Program-made: the position numbers and the translations under genes
Notes under the pieces: model-generated
What the model was told of the DNA's origin: nothing
The model's input: the letters and a program-made list of their open reading frames with translations, nothing else
Database searches by the model: none
Assembly: GCF_028747805.1 (NCBI RefSeq)
Contig: NZ_CP114887.1
Coordinates: 923,501-987,500 of the forward strand
Direction of reading: 5' to 3'
Source of the DNA: Solibacillus daqui
GTDB lineage: Bacteria; Bacillota; Bacilli; Bacillales_A; Planococcaceae
Length of the DNA: 64,000 nucleotides
Shown: in pieces, positions 61,731 to 64,000 of the stretch
How positions within the stretch are numbered: the first letter of the stretch is position 1
Layout: each line of letters begins with the position of its first letter

Positions 61731-62273
61731 ATGGGACAAATTCATGCAACAACGATCTTTGCCATTCATCATAAAGGTGAGTGTGCGATGGCTGGTGACG
61801 GTCAAGTAACATTAGGCAATCAAGTTGTTATGAAGCATACGGCAAAAAAGGTCAGACGTCTGTTTAATGGTAAAGTACTTGCTGGTTTTGCAGGTTCAGT
61901 AGCAGATGCTTTCACATTATTTGAAATGTTTGAAGCGAAGTTAAACGAATATAATGGTAATTTACAGCGCGCAGCTGTTGAGGTGGCAAAGCAATGGAGA
62001 GGGGATAAAATGCTACGTCAATTAGAAGCGATGTTGTTAGTTATGGATAAAACGACATTATTATTAGTTTCAGGGACGGGTGAAGTAATTGAGCCGGACG
62101 ATGGGATTTTAGCAATTGGTTCAGGTGGCAATTATGCGTTGTCAGCTGGACGCGCGTTAAAAACACATGCCGGAGAACATTTGTCTGCAAAGGAAATTGC
62201 ACATGCAGCTTTAACAACAGCAGCGGATATTTGCGTGTTTACAAATCATAATATTATCTTGGAGGTATTATAA
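61731..62273 (+). CDS. hslV: ATP-dependent protease subunit HslV (ClpQ)
   Basis: 180 residues. Proteasome-like peptidase of the HslVU complex ([26 protein letters not shown]). The N-terminus is MGQIHATT. Thr7 aligns with the N-terminal Thr of E. coli HslV. B. subtilis ClpQ begins MSSFHATT and is reported to use an N-terminal Ser; no Ser is available here. One-base overlap with hslU. Confidence 0.95.
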   Translation: MGQIHATTIFAIHHKGECAMAGDGQVTLGNQVVMKHTAKKVRRLFNGKVLAGFAGSVADAFTLFEMFEAKLNEYNGNLQRAAVEVAKQWRGDKMLRQLEAMLLVMDKTTLLLVSGTGEVIEPDDGILAIGSGGNYALSAGRALKTHAGEHLSAKEIAHAALTTAADICVFTNHNIILEVL

Positions 62274-63661
62274 TGACGACAAATTTAACGCCAAGACAAA
62301 TTACGGAGCATTTAAACCGCCATATTGTGGGGCAAGAAACGGCAAAACGCGCTGTTGCAATTGCGTTGCGTAATCGCTATCGCCGTTCATTATTAAGTGA
62401 AGAACTAAAAGGTGAAGTCATTCCGAAAAACATTTTAATGATTGGGCCAACTGGTGTTGGTAAAACTGAAATTGCGCGTCGTATTGCGAAACTAACAAAT
62501 GCACCGTTCATTAAAGTTGAGGCGACAAAATTTACGGAAATAGGCTATGTTGGTCGCGACGTAGAATCGATGGTTCGAGATTTAGTGGAAGCAGCACATC
62601 GACTGGTAAAAGAAGAAATGGCAGCTGCTGTTCAGGAGCAGGCAGAACACAATGCAAATGAAGTGCTAGTAAAACTGTTAGTTCCTTCGAAAATAAAGGA
62701 AAAGTTAACGCAAAATCCTTTTGAAATGTTATTTGGCCAAAATAACGGGCAACAAGATGAAACTGTCCAGCAAGACGAACCAGAAATTCGTTCGCGCCGA
62801 GCTCAAATCGCTCAAGATTTAAAAGGTGGTAAATTGGAGGAGCAATGGGTAACGATTGAAGTGACAGAAAATGCACCATCCTTATTTGAAGCAATGCCTG
62901 GCATGAATATGGACGGCGCAAATGGTATGCAAGACATGTTATCAAACTTTATGCCGAAAAAAACAAAAAAGCGAAAAGTACAAGTAAAAGATGCACGTCG
63001 AATTTTAACGCAAGAAGAAGCGAATAAATTAATCGATACAGATGCACTTTCTAGTGAAGCGATTCAACGTGCAGAGCAAGCAGGTATTATTTTTATTGAT
63101 GAAATCGATAAAATCGCGAGCAAAGGTTCTTCCTCTGCTGAAGTTTCGCGTGAAGGTGTGCAACGTGATATTTTACCAATAGTTGAAGGCTCTACGGTAA
63201 CGACAAAATATGGACCAGTGAAAACAGATTATATGTTATTCATTGCAGCTGGTGCTTTCCATATGTCAAAACCAAGTGATCTAATTCCTGAATTACAGGG
63301 GCGCTTCCCGATTCGTGTTGAATTAGAAAAATTAACGAAAGCTGATTTTGTACGTATTTTACAAGAGCCAGATCAGTCGTTAATTTTACAATATAAAGCG
63401 TTATTAGAAACAGAAGGTGTGACTATTGATTTTACTGAAGCTGCAATTGAGCGTATTGCAGAAATCGCAACAGAAGTAAATCAAGAGACAGATAACATTG
63501 GTGCGCGTCGCTTACATACAATTTTAGAACGCCTTTTAGAAGAGTTATCTTATGAGGCTTCTGAAATTGCACCAGCGCACATTGAAATTACACCAAGCTA
63601 TGTCGATCAAAAATTGACGAATATCGTAAAAAACAAAGATTTATCTCAATTTATCCTTTAA
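62273..63661 (+). CDS. hslU: ATP-dependent protease ATPase subunit HslU (ClpY)
   Basis: 462 residues. AAA+ unfoldase with Walker [16 protein letters not shown] pore loop, a variable I domain (~115-230) and Walker [10 protein letters not shown]; the C-terminus LSQFIL is the HslV-docking tail. Partner of HslV. Confidence 0.96.
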   Translation: MTTNLTPRQITEHLNRHIVGQETAKRAVAIALRNRYRRSLLSEELKGEVIPKNILMIGPTGVGKTEIARRIAKLTNAPFIKVEATKFTEIGYVGRDVESMVRDLVEAAHRLVKEEMAAAVQEQAEHNANEVLVKLLVPSKIKEKLTQNPFEMLFGQNNGQQDETVQQDEPEIRSRRAQIAQDLKGGKLEEQWVTIEVTENAPSLFEAMPGMNMDGANGMQDMLSNFMPKKTKKRKVQVKDARRILTQEEANKLIDTDALSSEAIQRAEQAGIIFIDEIDKIASKGSSSAEVSREGVQRDILPIVEGSTVTTKYGPVKTDYMLFIAAGAFHMSKPSDLIPELQGRFPIRVELEKLTKADFVRILQEPDQSLILQYKALLETEGVTIDFTEAAIERIAEIATEVNQETDNIGARRLHTILERLLEELSYEASEIAPAHIEITPSYVDQKLTNIVKNKDLSQFIL

Positions 63662-63744
63662 TGTAAGTTGAAATAGTATCTTTAAATTATAAAAACCTTT
63701 AGAATATTAGGTGAATTAATTAGCCCGTAGGAGGAAATATAAAA

Positions 63745-64000
63745 ATGAATTTATTAGCAAAGACAAGAAAAATTAATGCAATGTTACAAGCTTCAGCTGG
63801 TAAGCCTGTTAACTTTAAAGAAATGGCTCAAACATTAGGTGATATTATCGAAAGTAACGTTTTCATCGTTAGCCGAAAAGGTAAATTATTAGGTATTTCA
63901 ATTCACCAACAAATTGAAAATGATCGCATTAAAAAAATGTTTGAAGAACGCCAATTCCCAGAAGAATATACGCAAAATTTATTCAACATTACGGAGACTT
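63745..64000 (+). CDS. codY: Global nutritional regulator CodY (5' part)
   Basis: The first 85 residues are in the window; the rest is cut off. [15 protein letters not shown] and [17 protein letters not shown] match the GAF domain of CodY, which senses branched-chain amino acids (and GTP in many species). CodY represses peptide and amino acid uptake genes. AGGAGG precedes it, 83 bases after hslU. Confidence 0.96.
   Translation, partial: MNLLAKTRKINAMLQASAGKPVNFKEMAQTLGDIIESNVFIVSRKGKLLGISIHQQIENDRIKKMFEERQFPEEYTQNLFNITET

Overview
This window is an AT-rich, gene-dense chromosomal core segment from an endospore-forming member of the Bacillales. Gene order follows the pyr to codY stretch of Bacillus subtilis closely. 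Protein sequences, an intact spoVM and the style of the intergenic repeats suggest Planococcaceae/Caryophanaceae (Solibacillus or Lysinibacillus type); that placement is inference. No rRNA, tRNA, CRISPR array, prophage or intact insertion sequence was found.

Layout. 1-2.6 kb: the end of the pyrimidine operon (pyrK partial, pyrD, pyrF, pyrE). 3.0-8.8 kb: a five-gene oligopeptide ABC transporter with a CodY-like box upstream. 9.2-12.4 kb: an acetyl-/succinyl-CoA transferase converging on rqcH. 12.9-26.8 kb: yicC, gmk, rpoZ, coaC (lacking its usual CoaB half), priA, def, fmt, rsmB, rlmN, prpC, prkC, rsgA, rpe, thiN and spoVM. 26.9-34.5 kb: a small orphan ORF, rpmB on the opposite strand, yloU-fakA, sdaAB-sdaAA, recG and a VOC-fold gene. 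34.5-38.2 kb: the fatty acid/phospholipid operon fapR-plsX-fabD-fabG-acpP with a FapR box in its promoter. 38.4-46.6 kb: rnc-smc-ftsY, ylxM-ffh, rpsP-khpA. 47-53.5 kb: rimM-trmD, rplS with a leader, lepB, rbgA, rnhB and a FliK-like/FlhB-C-like pair. 53.8-64 kb: sucC-sucD, dprA, topA, trmFO, and xerC-hslV-hslU-codY (codY cut by the window end).

How the genes work together. Most serve translation and its quality control (S16, L19, L28, Fmt, Def, RsmB, RlmN, TrmD, TrmFO, RimM, RbgA, RsgA, RqcH), membrane targeting (SRP: YlxM, Ffh, FtsY), DNA and chromosome maintenance (PriA, RecG, Smc, TopA, XerC, DprA, RnhB) and lipid synthesis. CodY links the peptide transporter to nutrient state.

Most of the window is ordinary housekeeping DNA and I see no new enzymatic system. 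The unusual material is mainly between genes. Two copies of a structured repeat (about 44.03 and 46.87 kb) form the same two hairpins with compensatory base changes. A 52-base repeat occurs in inverted orientation at 8.9 and 14.7 kb and resembles a transposon end. A third element carries a perfect 13-bp stem at 12.7 kb. Genes usual at these positions (coaB half, remA, yloB, ylqD) are missing, in some cases exactly where a repeat now lies.
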